A stretch of 64,000 nt of DNA from Adiantum capillus-veneris (taxonomy: Eukaryota; Streptophyta; Polypodiopsida; Polypodiales; Pteridaceae). Within the stretch, counting starts at the first letter, position 1; each line of letters opens with the position of its first letter. The translations under genes were made by a program, and so were the position numbers. A model generated the notes under the pieces. That model did not search any database. It had not been told where the DNA came from and was given only the letters and a program-made list of their open reading frames with translations. The stretch is from the NCBI GenBank assembly GCA_014529385.2, contig CM043953.1, positions 92,556,842 to 92,620,841 on the forward strand, read 5' to 3'. Below, in pieces: positions 14,201-26,934 of this stretch.

Positions 14201-17200
14201 GACAAGTGGTGGACCTTTGTTTCCTATATGTTTCAATAGAGTTAGCTTGGACAAGTGGTGGACCTTGGAACCAAACCCCCATGTAAAACCTATCATGGTC
14301 ACTCCAAGTGTAAGAAAGAATAACCTTTAAGATGTAGCCTTATACGTTGGACAAGTGGTGGACCTTAACACCCACATATTCTTAATAAAATGGTGGACCT
14401 GAAATGTAAACCCCTCATCTACGAAATATCGTGGGTTCAATGTATTTCGATGGAGCCTAACATCTTGGAGACATGGTGCAGCTTGCTTCTCGTCATGTTT
14501 CAATGGAGCCTATCTTGGACAAATGGTGGAGCATCCTTGTCTCCATGTTTCAATGGACCCTAGCTTGGACAAGTGGTGGACCTTTGTTTCTCTCTATGTT
14601 TCAATAGAGTTAGCTTGGACAAGTGGTGGACCTTGGAACCAAACCCTCATGTAAAACCTTTCATGGTCACTCCAAGTGGTAATAAAGCATAACCTTTAAG
14701 ATGTAGCCTCATAGGTTGGACAAGTGGTGGACCTTAATACACGCATATTCTTAATATAATCAGATTGAGTGGAAAAGTGGTGAATATTGAGACCAAACCA
14801 CTCAGGCTACTATCAATAATAGCTTGGACAAGTGTTGGACCTTGAATGTAAACCCCTCATCTATGACATATCGTGGGTTTAATGTTTTCGATGGAGCCTA
14901 GCATCTTGGAGACATGGTGCACCTTGATTCTCCTCATATTTCAATGGAGCCTACCTTGGACAAATGGTGGAGCATCCTTCTCTCCATGTTTCAATGGACC
15001 CTAGGTTAGACAAGGGGTGAACCTTTGCTTCTCTCTATGTTTCAATAGAGTTAGCTTGGACAAGTGGTGGACCTTGGAACAAACCCCCATGTAAAACCTA
15101 TCATGGTCACTCCAAGTAGTAAGAAAGAATAACCTTTAAGATGTAGCCTTATAGGTTGGACAAGTGGTGGACCTTAACACCCACATATTTTGAATAAAAG
15201 TGGTGAATCTTTAGACCAAACCACTCAGGCTACTAGCAATAATAGCTTGGACAAGTGGTGGACCTTGAATGTAAACCCCCCATCAACGAAATATCGTGGG
15301 TTTAATGTATTTCGATGGAGCCTAGCATCTTGGAGACATGGTGCAGCTTGCTTCTCGTCATGTTTCAATGGAGCCTATCTTGGACAAATGGTGGGGCATC
15401 CTTCTCTCCATGTTTCAATGGACCCTAGCTTGGACAAGTGGTGGACCTTTGTTTCTCTCTATGTTTCAATAGAGTTAGCTTGGACAAGTGGTGGACCTTG
15501 GAACCAAACCCCCATGTAAAACCTATCATGGTCACTCCAAGTGGTAAAAAAGAATAACCTTTAAGATGTAGCCTTATAGGTTGGACAAGTGGTGGACCTT
15601 AACACCCACATATTCTTAATATAAAATAGTGGTGAATCTGAGACCAAACCACTCAGGCTACTAGCAATAATAGCTTGGACAAGTGGTGGACCTTGAATGT
15701 AAACCCCTCATCTACGAAATATCGTGGGTTTAATGTATTTTTGATGGAGCCTAGCATCTTGGAGACATGGTGAAGCTTGCTTCTCGTCATGTTTCAATGG
15801 AGCCTATCTTGATCCAAACCCCCATGTAAAACCTATCATGGTCACTCCAAGTAGTAAGAAAGAATAACCTTTAAGATGTAGCCTTATAGGTTGGACAAGT
15901 GGTGGATCTTAACACCCTCATCTTATTCTGAATAAAGTGGTGAATCTTGAGACCAAACCACTCAGGCTACTAGCAATAATAGCTTGGACAAGTGGTGGAC
16001 CTTGAATGTAAACCCCTCATCTATGAAATATCGTGGGTTTAATGTATTTCGATGGAGCCTAACATCTTGGAGACATGGTGCAGCTTGCTTCTCGTCATGT
16101 TTCAATGGAGCCTGTCTTGGACAAATGGTGGAGCATCCTTGTCTCCATGTTTCAATGGACCCTAGCTTTGGACCCTAGCTTGGACAAGTGGTGGACCTTT
16201 GTTTCTCTCTATGTTTCAATAGAGTTAGCTTGGACAAGTGGTGGACGTTAGAACCAAACCCTCATGTAAAACCTATCATGGTCACTCCAAGTGGTAATAA
16301 AGCATAACCTTTAAGATGTAGCCTTATAGGTTGGACAAGTGGTGGACCTTAATACGCGCATATTCTTAATATAATGACATAGAGTAGAAAAGTGGTGAAT
16401 CTTGAGACCAAACCACTCACGCTACTACCAATAATAGCTTGGACAATTGGTGGACCTTGAATGTAAACCCCTCATCTAGGAAATATCGTGGGATTAATGT
16501 ATTTCAATGGAGCGTAGCATCTTGGAGACATGGTGCACCTTGCTTCTCGTCATGTTTCAATGGAGCCTGTCTTGGACAAATGGTGGAGCATCCTTGTCTC
16601 CATGTTTCAATGGACCCTAGCTTGGACAAGTGGTGGACCTTTGCTTCTCTCTATGTTTCAATAGAGTTAGCTTGGACAAGTGGTGGACCTTAGAACCAAA
16701 CCCCCCTGTAAAACCTATCATGGTCACTCCAAGTGGTAATAAAGAATAACCTTTAAGATGTAGCCTTATAGGTTGGACAAGTGGTGGACCTTAACACCCG
16801 CATATTCTTAATAAAAGTGGTAAATCTTGAGACCAAACCACTCAGGCTACTAGCAATAATAGCTTGGACAAGTGGTGGACCTTGAATGTAAAACCCTCAT
16901 CTACGAAATATCGTGGGTTTAATGTATTTCGATGGAGCCTAGCATCTTGGAGACATGGTGCAGCTTGCTTCTCGTCATGTTTCAATGGAGCTATCTGGAC
17001 AAATGGTGGAGCATCCTTCTCTCCATGTTTCAATGGACCCTAGCTTGGACAAGTGGTGGACCTTTGTTTCTCTCTATGTTTCAATAGAGTTAGCTTGGAC
17101 AAGTGGTGGACCTTGGAACCAAACCCCCATGTAAAACCTATCATGGTCACTCCAAGTGGTAATAAAGAATAACCTTTAAGATGTAGCCTTATAGGTTGGA

Positions 17201-20200
17201 CAAGTGGTGGACCTTAACACGCGCATATTCTTAATATAATGACATAGAGTGGAAAAGTGGTGAATCTTGAACCAAACCACTCAGGCTACTACCAATAATC
17301 GCTTGGACAAGTGTTGGACCTTGAATGTAAACCCCTCATCTACGACATATCGTGGGTTTAATGTTTTTCGATGGAGCCTAGCATCTTGGAGACATGGTGC
17401 ACCTTGCTTCTCCTGATGTTTCAATGGAGCCTACCTTGGACAAATGGTGGAGCATCCTTCTCTCCATCTTTCAATGGACCCTAGCTTAGACAAGGGGTGG
17501 ACCTTTGCTTCTCTCTATGTTTCGATAGAGTTAGCTTGGACAAATGGTGGACCTTGGAACCAAACTCCCATGTAAAACCTATCATGGTCACTCCAAGTAG
17601 TAAGAAAGAATAACCTTTAAGATGTAGCCTTAGAGGTTGGACAAGTGGTGGACCTTAACACCCACATATTCTCAATAAAAGAAGTGAATTTGGAGACCAA
17701 ACGACTCAGGCTACTAGCAATAATAGCTTGGACAAGTGGTGGACCTTGAATGTAAACCCCTCATCTACGAAATATCGTGGGTTTAATGTATTTTGATGGA
17801 GCCTAGCATCTTGGAGACATGGTGCAGCTTGCTTCTCGTCATGTTTCAATGGAGCCTATCGTGGACAAATGGTGAAGCATCCTTCTCTCCATGTTTCAAT
17901 GGACCTTAGCTTGGAAAAGTGGTGGACCTTTGTTTCTCTCTATGTTTAAATAGAAGTGGTGAATCTTGAGACCAAACCACTCATGCTACTAGCGTTAATA
18001 GGTTGGACAAGTGGTGGACCTTTAATGTAAACCCCTCATCTACGAAATATCGTGGGTTTAATGTATGTCGATGGAGCCTAGCATCTGGGAGACATGGTGC
18101 AGCTTGCTTCTCGTCATGTGTCAATGGAGCCTATCTTGAACAAATGGTGGAGCATCCTTCTCTCCATGTTTCAATGGAGCCTAGCTTGGACAAGTGGTGG
18201 ACCTTTGTTTCTCTCTATGTTTCAATAGAGTTAGCTTGGACAGGTGGTGGACCTTGAACCAAACCCCATGTAAAACCTATCATGGTCACTCCAAGTGGTG
18301 AGAAAGAATAACCTTTAAGATGTAGCCTTATAGGTTGGACAAGTGGTGGACCTTAACACCCAGATATTCTTAATATAATGACATAGAGTGGAAAAGTGGT
18401 GAATCTTGAGACCAAAATACTGGACAAGTGTTTTGGACCTTGAATGTAAACCCCTCATTACAACATATCGTGGGTTTAAGGTTTTTCGATGGAGCCTAGC
18501 ATCTTGGAGACATGGTGAAGCTTGCTCTTGTCATGTTTCAATGGAGCCTATCTTGGACAAATGGTGGAGCATCCTTCTCTCCATGTTTCAATGGAGCCTA
18601 GCTTGGACAAGTGGTGGACCTTTGCTTCTCTCTCTGTTTCAATAGAGTTAGCTTGGACAAGTGGTGGACCTTGGAACCAAACCCCCATGTAAAACCTATC
18701 ATGGTTACTCCAAGTGGTGAGAAAGAATAACCTTTAAGATATAGACTTATAGGTTGGACAAGTGGTGGACCTTAACACCGAGATATTCTTAATATAATGA
18801 CATAGAGTGAAAAAGGGGTGAATCTTGAGACCAAACCACTCATGCTACTAGCTTTAATAGGTTGGACAAGTGGTGGACCTTGAATGTAAACCCCCCATGT
18901 ACAAAATATCCTGGGTTTAAGGTATTTCGATGAAGCCTAGCATCTTGGAGACATGGTGCAGCTTGCTTCTCTTCATTTTTCGATGGAGCCTATCTTGGAC
19001 AAATGGTGGAGCATCCTTCTCTCCCTGTTTCAATGGACCCTAGCTTGGACAAGTGGTGGACCTTTGCTTCTCTCTATGATTCAATAGAGTTTGCTTGGAC
19101 AAGTGGTGGACCTTGGAACAAAAACCCCCATGTAAAACCTATCATGGTGACTCCAAGTGGTGAGAAAGAATAACCTTTAAAATATAGCCTTATAGGTTGG
19201 ACAAGTGGTGGACCTTAATACCCAAATATTCTTAATATAATGACATAGAGTGAAAAAGTGGTGAATTTTGAAACAAAACCACTCATGCTACTAGCGATAA
19301 TAGCTTGGACAAGTGGTGGAACTTGAACTTAAACCCCCATGTTTCAATAGACTTAGCTTCGACAAATGGTGGAGCATCCTCGCTCCATGTTTCAATGGAC
19401 CTAGCTTGGACAAGTGGTGGACCTTTGTTTCTCTCTATGTTTCAATAGAGTTAGCTTGGACAAGTGGTGGACCTTGGAACCAAACCCCCATGTAAAACCT
19501 ATCATGTCACTCCAAGTGGTGAGAAAGAATAACCTTAAGATATAGCCTTATAGGTTGGACAAGTGGTGGACCTTAACACCCAGAATTCTTAATATAATGA
19601 CATAGAGTGGAAAAGTGGTGAATCTTGAAGAAAACCACTCATGCTACTAGCGATAATAGGTTGGACAAGTGGTGGACCTTGAATGTAAACCCCCCATGTA
19701 CAAAATATCACTCATGCTACTAGGAATAATTTGGTATAAGGTCCATGTTTTCAAATGGAGCCTAGCTTGGACAAGTGGTGGACCTTTGATTCTCTCTATG
19801 TTTCAATAGAGTTAGCTTGGACAAGTGGTGGACCTTGGAACCACACCCCTATGTAAAACCTATCATGTGCATTCCAAGTGGTGGTAAAAATATACCATTT
19901 AAGATATAGCCTTATAGGTTGGACAAGTGGTGGACCTTAACACCCAGATCTTCTTAATATAATGACATAGAGTGGAAAAGTGGTGAATCTTGAGACCAAA
20001 CCACTCATGCTACTAGGGATAATAGGTTGGACAAGTGGTGGACCTTGAATTAAACCCCACATATACAAAATATCATGGGTTTAAGGTATTTCAATGGAGC
20101 CTAGCATCTCGAGACATGGTGCATATTGCTTCTCTTCATGTTTCAATGGAGCCTATTTTGGACAAATGGTGGAGCATCCTTCTCTCCTTGTTCAATGGAC

Positions 20201-20423
20201 CCTAGATTGGACAAGTGGTGTGACCTTTCCTTCTCTCTATGTTTCAATATAGTTATTAGCCTATATTAGACAATTAGTAGACCTCGAATCTCTCCATGTT
20301 GTCTAGAGCTGAGCTTGGACAAGTGGTGGACCTTACTTCTCCCTTCCCTTAGTTTACTAGCTTAAAAGATTACTATGTATACTTGCTTAGATCTAACTTG
20401 AACAAGTGGTGGACCTTGTATTC
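5271..20423 (+). repeat. Array B: 15-kb higher-order repeat array of the GGACAAGTGGTGGACC motif
   Basis: The array is built from about 45-60 bp monomers whose best copies read TTGGACAAGTGGTGGACC. Distinct monomer types follow one another in fixed order: one continuing TTAACACC, a weak GTGGTGAATCTTGAGACC type, one continuing TTGAATGTAAACCCC, one reading GACAAATGGTGGAGCATCC, one continuing TTTGTTTCTCTC, and one continuing TTGGAACCAAACCCCC. The AGGTTGG anchor recurs at 9,153, 9,580 and 10,004 and at 13,481, 13,904, 14,344, 14,713, 15,153 and 15,578, so the usual unit is 423-440 bp, with a shorter deleted unit of 369 bp. Units differ by substitutions and small indels, as in satellite DNA. Repeated 60-90-codon frames here are not genes. 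The last good copy ends just before the acceptor of the 20.49-kb exon. Confidence 0.93.
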
Positions 20424-20486
20424 ACACAAACTTATTCATTACAAAAAAGTATATGCTAAAATAACATTTGGTTTTTTTTGTTTCAG

Positions 20487-21678
20487 GAAAGATGGCTCCA
20501 AAAAAACAGGTTGCAAGGGTTGCTGTCTCAGTTGACTATACTTGCAATGATCTTAGGAAATGGTATTTGGACATACATGGTATAGAGGGTGCACAATTTC
20601 ATAAGGTGCATCTATTTATTGCCAAAAAGGAGAATGACAGCTTGTTTGAAGATGTTGGACAAGTTGTGGAAGCATCTGTCTCTGTAGTTGATAGTCATCC
20701 GAGGTGGAATGCATTGACATTCTAGTTCCAATGAATCTAGAATTTCAACTATCTCCAGGAGCATATGCATTGGAGCGCATGTCTAGAAACAAAGAAGAGA
20801 CAATGTTTTCTCGAGGATGGAAGTTTGCAGAATCAAATCCAAACATCACAGCAGATCAACTTCAAAGCTCCATCATTGCCACACTACAACGAAAAAAGGT
20901 GAAAGCTTCACGACCACCATCCACAAAGAAGCAAGCAAAAGTGCAAAAAGTAGCAGCTAAGCGAACTAGTTCCATTTTGGATGTAGACAAGGCATCTTTG
21001 GCATCCTCATCAACAGAGGGTTCAATGTCAAAGATGAGAATTGTGGATCCAGATGTTTTAGAAGCTGAGGCCATGAAAGGACAAGAAAAAGATACAGGTG
21101 GAATGAATAAGTACATAAATTATTTTCCTTTCCAATATAGGGAATTTGATATCCCTATTCAAAATTGTTGGCTTGCTCCTGATCACTATAATGCACGTAT
21201 TATGGATAAAAAACACGCTGAAAGTGTGTTATTTGGATTTTCACGGAGTACGACCAAGCCTGCAGCATGTGCATATTTGATGCCTGTTCGAAATGCAAAA
21301 TCAAAGAAGGGGACTCCTTTGGCAGTAGAAGAGGTAGAGGAGCAAAAAATTAAAGATTATCATTATTGGATTCTTGATGGGCAGCATTCAATCTATGCTG
21401 CAAAAGTTTTGCTTCACAATGAACAAAACAACAAAGAGATATTTGAAAGACTGATTAGCGTGTATAAATTTAGAAAGGCTCGCATTGTTGTGAATGCTCC
21501 TCCATTTGTTGCAACTGCTATATCTGCCATTGCAAATGAGGAGGCTCAGGCATTGTATGTCAAGCAACCTTACAGCCAAATATTGAGACATTTACGGAGT
21601 CAATGGATCTTCTCAGGACGACCACCAAAGGCAGCAAGTGGAATTGCAGAGGGACATGCATCTCGTGCCGGATGGGAT
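20487..21678 (+). pseudogene. Composite gene, exon 1: N-terminus and ParB/DGQHR-like domain
   Basis: The exon begins after TTTTTTTTGTTTCAG. ATG at 20,492 opens MAPKKQVARVAVSVDYTCND, preceded by five bases that would be 5' UTR after splicing. The frame shifts by one base near 20,700 (the protein continues as ECIDILVPMNLEFQLSPG), then stays open to a GTAAGT donor at 21,679 (phase 0). About 100-150 residues in is a basic, serine-rich linker. The second half fits the ParB/Srx fold: a start like IPIQNCWLAPDHYNAR, matching ParB's I-x-x-L-x-P-x-YNxR, and then WILDGQHSIYAAK at about 21,367-21,405, matching the DGQHR/GERRxxA box. In bacteria such domains are nucleases or CTPases and are often fused to DNA methyltransferases. 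Because of the frameshift I list it as a pseudogene, but a sequence error is equally possible. Confidence 0.7.
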
Positions 21679-21762
21679 GTAAGTTATTTTCTTTGTCTTT
21701 TTGATAGTGTTTAATTAACAAATCTTGCTCAATAGTTTAATTATTTCTCTATTTCTTTTTAG

Positions 21763-23145
21763 GCTTTTCTTCGATTGGCAAGAATGAGTGCAGCAGCAAG
21801 TTGGATTGCTAAACAGGCACACATGGTCACGTACTCTGATTTAGTTTATGATTGCTGGATAGAAATCATTGAAAATCTAGAAGAGGAGAATAAGAAACCC
21901 CCAACAACTGTATTTAGATACCTTTGTGGCCTTGAGGAATCAGAGGTAAAGACTATTCAAGAAGAGATTAGAGATGAGAAGATTTTACTGTCAAAGAGTG
22001 CAAAGGATGGTGATGCAACTGACATGTATGATCGAATCAAGCAGTTGAAGCAAGACAAATTGATTCAAGATGCACTTCTTGAAGGCTTCAACAATTTGAA
22101 TGAGTCTTCACCATGTAAAGACTGGGAGGAGGTGGTCAAAATGTATAACATCAATGATGTTGTTTATAAAACAATTTTAATGCTATGCGAGGAATGGATC
22201 AAATCTAGTTTGACGCGTGGAACAAAGAAAATGGCTTTTCCAGATGGAGCAATAAAATACATGCAATGGGCAATTCACCTTCAAAAGGAGAAAACTGAGC
22301 CTAGAGATTTGCCATGGTCAATCTATGTGGTGAGCCTACAAATGGAAGGCAATCTCTACTTGATGCGCCACTTCAATAATAAAGTGCCTATTGGCTTATG
22401 TGTTTTTAGATATGACAAAAAACGTTGGAGGCAATTTGAAGTGGAGTGAGGAGACATTTAACAATGCTTTGGATGGGATCTTGGCTATTGCTGGAGGGTC
22501 AACAGATCCTGGATTTGTCTTTCTTGCATTTGTGGATTTCACTAACTTCACAAAATTGCAATGTGCCTTTCACGCCATGGGAGATAATCTGAGCTACCAT
22601 TGTTGTGGTGCATTGCATCACTTTCCATCAGCTCCTTGCAAAGGAGCAATTCAATTCCTAACAGTTATTGCCTTCTTGGGACAAGGCAATGCATTTGAAG
22701 ACCTGAGAAGAAGATCAGAGGAACATCCCATGCCAATTGATTGTTCTCTTCTTCAAGTAGCAGATAACGATATGTCAGATTTGCAATATTTGGAGGCCAA
22801 AAAAAGAGCTTTGGTCAAGCACTACATTCGTACATATTGTTTTGAAGACCGCAAGCTTGTTGATGTTTTTGGTGATGGCTCCTTGGTTGCACAAGAAGGA
22901 ATACAACAGAAAAAAGAAGTTATATGCTTAATTGATAGTGTGGAGGAGGCAAAAAACGTGGAGACCATGCTGCTAGACTTTGCTTAAGTCTCATGAAGAT
23001 ATAGAAAAATGGGCTGGACTTCAACAATCCACTTCGCAATCAGATGACATTGTGCCTGTTACAGAGGAGTGCTCTCCACAAAGAGAAGAAGAACAACAAC
23101 AACAACATCCTCTGTCAATGGAGGACTTTTTGGAAATGGAGACAC
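21763..23145 (+). pseudogene. Composite gene, exon 2: helical region and degenerate beta-class DNA-methyltransferase-like domain
   Basis: Acceptor TTTCTTTTTAG at 21,762 continues exon 1 in phase 0 (GWD|AFLRLARMSA). About 220 mostly helical residues follow. Near 22,440 the frame moves by one base and continues as SEETFNNALDGI. The next 190 residues resemble the C-terminal half of N6/N4-adenine/cytosine MTases of the beta class. HPMPIDC at about 22,724 sits where those enzymes have HPTxKPxE, then YIRTYCFED, then LVDVFGDGS at about 22,856-22,882 in place of the DPFxGSG SAM-binding motif, then VICLID. A recognisable DPPY motif IV is missing, so activity is doubtful. A second one-base shift near 22,980 continues as LLKSHEDIEKW and runs through a Glu/Gln-rich tail to a GTATGT donor at 23,146 (phase 1). 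No stop arises by substitution. Confidence 0.6.
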
Positions 23146-25738
23146 GTATGTTTTGAGTTTCTTGTGCATGTTAGTGTTTCTTGTTACTGATTTGATACTC
23201 TTAATGTTAGATTTTGCTTTATATAGTATTGATTGAGTTTGTATTTTTTATCTCAAGCATTCAAGGTTTGAATGTAAATAATAAATTACTTGAGTTTTTG
23301 AATGGTGGATCTTTAGACTAAAACTATAACATTTAATACTCACAAAGACTTAATTACTTAAGAGCTTGAACTCAATAAGTTTTGGACCTTTTATCAATAC
23401 CCCCTTGATATGATACATTAGATCGTAGCATGGTTAAATGGTGATGCTTCATAAATTGAACCTAGCTTAGACAGGTGTTGGAGCCTAAATTTAAACTAAC
23501 CTTGCTAGAAGGGAGCTTATGTTTGGACTTTGAGAACTAGCATAAGTAATCAATTAGAGCATAGATTAGACATGTGGTGGTGGCCTTAGAGACCAAAATC
23601 TTAATGAGCTTGGAAAGGTATTTAAGTACTGCAATTTACTTAGTTTTAGTACTCACTAAAGCATAGCTTGACAAAAGGTGGACCTTACATGGATCCTAAT
23701 TTCAAGAGGTGTGGTAGACCTTCAAACCAAGATCATATAGCTTGGACATGTGGTGGACCTTGCATGGAGACTAGTTTAGACAAGTGTGGTACACCTTGTA
23801 ACCAACACCCATTTGTTATATTAGCTTGGACAAGTGGTGGACCTTGCTTTTATGTTTCAATGGAGCATATTTTGGACAGGTGGTAGACCTTGTTTCTCTC
23901 CATGCTTCAATGGAGAGAAACATTAGCTTGGACAAGTGGTGGACCTTGCTTTTATGTTTTAAAGGAGCATATTTCCGACAAGTGGTAGACATTGTTTCTC
24001 TCCATGGTTCAATGGAACCCACCTTAGACAAGTGAAGTACCTTGAAACCAAACCCCCATAATACAACCTACTAAATAGGTTGGAAAATTGGTGGTATATG
24101 AAACCATCCATGATAGAGCATAGTATAGGTGAAAACGTAGTGGTCCTTATATCAATTACCCATGCATAGCTTGGACAAGTGGTGGACCTTGATTCTCTCT
24201 ATGTTTCAATGGATCCTATCTTGGACTATAGATATATCTTACTTATTTCCATGCTTCAATGGATTGTAGCTTGGATAAGGAGTGGACCTTCAAACAAAAC
24301 TCCACAGCATAGCATATATTAACAATTCATGGGTTTTATAGAGATTTTCTTGCCTATTTTGGAGAGTTGGTACACCTTTATTCTCCATTCTTCAATGGAT
24401 CTGAGGTTGGACAAGCGGAGCTGGAGAAGTGGTCAACCTTAAAATGAAACCTCCCATGCTACAACCCATCATAGATCGTATATGTAGTGGACCTTGAAAC
24501 TCTTTTATGTCCCTAGCTTAAAGAAGCATTGCACTCTTTATTATCTCCATACATGAAGGCAAAGTTGGACAAGTGGTGGACCTTCAAACCAGAATCTCTA
24601 TGCAATAATAGGCAAGTGGTGGAGCTTGTTTTCTCCATGTTTCAATGGAGCCTAGCTTAGACAAACAATGGAGCTTGCTTCTCTCCATGTTTCAATGGAT
24701 CCTAGGTTAGAAAAGTGGTGGAGCTTTGATTCTCTCCATGTTCCAATGGACCATAGCTTAGACAAGTGGTAGACCGTGAAAAAACCCCCCGTATACAACA
24801 TATTATGGAGTTTTCATGTTTCAATGGCACCTAGCTTGGAAAAATGGTAGAGCTTGCTTCTCTTTATGTTTCAATGGATCCAATCTTAGAAAAGTGGTGG
24901 ACCTTGAAACAAGAATCCCCCCCCCCCCTCCCATGTACAACGTATTATGGGTTTTGAAAGCACTGGGAGAAAATAATAGCTTTGATAAGTGGTGGACCTT
25001 GCTTCTCTCCATGCTTCAATGGAGCCGAGGTTGGACACATGTTGGAGAGAAGATGGTTGCCCATGAAATAAGACCATGCATGCTATAATCAATCATATGT
25101 TGTACACATGGTGGACCTTGCAATTGTTTTATATGCCTAACTTGGACAAGTGGAGGACCCTTGATTACCTCCAGATATCAACAACAAGCCAAGTTTGGAC
25201 AAGTGTAGTACCACCAACCAGAATCTCTATGCTACAATAGAGTATAGGTAGGACACGCAGTGAACCTTGATATCAAACCATCCATGCTACTAGAGATTAT
25301 AGGTTTCACATGTGGTGGAACCTTGTATCAATGTTCTATGTGTAGTTTTTGACTAGTGATAGACCTTGAAACTAATCCCTCTAGGCTACAAGAAAAAAGA
25401 GATGGATGAGGAGGCTAGACTACTTTTGTTGCATCAATGCATCCCATGTTACCACATATACTATAGGGTTCTTGGATAAGTGTTGGATCTTGTGTCAATG
25501 CTCCATGTCTAGCTTGGACAAGTGGTGGACCTTGGTTCTCTCTATGCTTCAAATGGGCAATAGATTGGAGACACAGTGGCCTTTTTTTTCCAATGATTTT
25601 ATTTTTTGGAAACCTTGGAGGCACCATGTAAGAGGCACTCTAAGTCTTCCATACAATAGACCTATTGGACTATAAAATAATGATATCTTTCTTTGATATT
25701 GTCATTATTTTATGCATAATATTTTCTTCTTTTTGCAG
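23146..25738 (+). other. Intron 2 of the composite gene, filled with decayed array motifs
   Basis: Bounded by C|GTATGT and TTTTTGCAG|AC. The flanking exons are both in phase 1 and join as CAC-ACA-AAG in an open frame. Within it, degenerate plus-orientation copies of the GGACAAGTGGTGGACC motif occur from about 23,570 to 25,560, less regular than in array B, along with phrases such as CTCCATGTTTCAATGGA. Short open frames here are repeat by-products. Confidence 0.75.
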
Positions 25739-26281
25739 ACACAAAGGAGTTAAGTGATATAAAAACTAGATGTATTTCACACTATGATTGGCATGAAGAT
25801 CCTTTTGGGACACCAACTTTTCCTATTCCCAAAGATGTAATTTTCCATATTAACGGTGTGGATTTTGAAGTGCGACTTTCATGTATTGAAGGAGCTGGTT
25901 ATGGGCTATTTGTGCATACTACCCTGGAAAGTGGTTTGACTATTCTAAACTATGGAGGGCATAAGTATAGATTTCAAGACTGGAAAAAGATATGCAAAAT
26001 TTTTCCAAGAGCTTATAAATATTCTCTTCTAGAGGATCCAAACATAGAAGAAGAGGAAGATCAATCATACATTATTGGTTGTGTAGAAGAAGGAAACGTG
26101 TCGGGCTATATAAATAGTTCTCACAGTACAAATGTCTGTCCCAAAGTACGCTATACATTTGATCCAAATTTTCCACCTTGGCATAAATGCACCTCTTCAC
26201 ACATCAAGTCAGAAGAATATGGCCATGTATGCATTGAGACTATTTGTCAAGTTGAAACAGGAGAAGAGTTGTTTGCTGGCT
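25739..26281 (+). CDS. Composite gene, exon 3: SET domain
   Basis: The exon is open from the acceptor at 25,738. After DWHEDPFGTPTFP comes a SET-type core: GAGYGLFVHTTLESG (the GxGLFA strand), ILNYGGHKY (the YxGxx strand), then SGYINSSHSTNVCPKV in place of the usual NHSCxPN pseudoknot motif, and finally VETGEELFAG. SET domains transfer methyl groups to lysines; in plants some also methylate non-histone proteins such as Rubisco. The frame would stop at TGA 26,293-26,295 after GCNFT. Splicing at GT 26,282 (T|GTAACT) to 26,935 in matching phase instead gives GEELFAGY and restores the tyrosine that ends SET domains, so I place the exon end at 26,281. The NHS core is imperfect (NSS instead of NHS), so catalysis is uncertain. 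Confidence 0.7.
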
Positions 26282-26934
26282 GTAACTTTACTTGACATTG
26301 TAAAGTATTGTACATGGATGGAAATCTCAAGTACATGCATCATTTTCATTTTTCATGGATGAAATCTCAAGTGAATATAACATTTGATTATTGTTTAGTT
26401 TATGCTCAACGAGAATCTAAAGTGCTCTTATGCTTTGTGTGTTGTCTAACTTATTTGACTACCTTGGCCATAGAATCTTGATTCTACTCTTTTTTTGTGA
26501 TAAATCTTACCAAAATTTAATCAATGTCTAGGTTGGACAAGTGGTGGGGCTTCAAACATTACTGTCTTAAACAAGTGGAGTTATCTTACTTGAATAAGTG
26601 GTGGCCTTTGAATCCAAATCTAAGCCAAATCTCTAATTGTTTGCTTGTAGTCTAGGTTGGACATTTGGTGGACCTTGTATCCATGTTTCCTCAACAAGGG
26701 TGGCTTTTAGTTTTCACTTTAAGTACTCATCTTTAATAAAGTGTAGGATGGAAAATGTTGAGTTAGTAGATTGTATTTTAGACAAGTGGTGTTTGGTGTA
26801 CGAATGCTGAAAATGGTTGCAAGGATTCTAACGACTTTACCTTAAATAAATTTCTTACTAGGAGTTCTACATATAAATATGGTGAATAAAATTCTAGTGG
26901 TTTTGAGATACCATTTGTGTGTGTGTTTTCTTAG
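26282..26934 (+). other. Intron 3 of the composite gene
   Basis: The donor is GTAACT and the acceptor is TGTGTGTTTTCTTAG. It contains a few plus-orientation array motifs (near 26,530 and 26,655) and AT-rich filler. If the splice is not used, 26,282-26,295 codes for four more residues and a stop, and the rest is intergenic. Confidence 0.55.

Noticed and set aside
5271-20423. Dozens of 60-90-codon open frames with recurring peptides such as MDKWWTLNVNPSS
   Set aside because: They come from the repeat unit itself, occur in several frames and both strands, and the unit length is not kept to a multiple of three. There is no sign of selection on the protein.
26282-26295. TGA at 26,293 as the true end of the SET gene
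   Set aside because: Not excluded, but the splice at 26,282 restores the conserved tyrosine and the reading frame, so the stop is more likely intronic or used only when the intron is kept.
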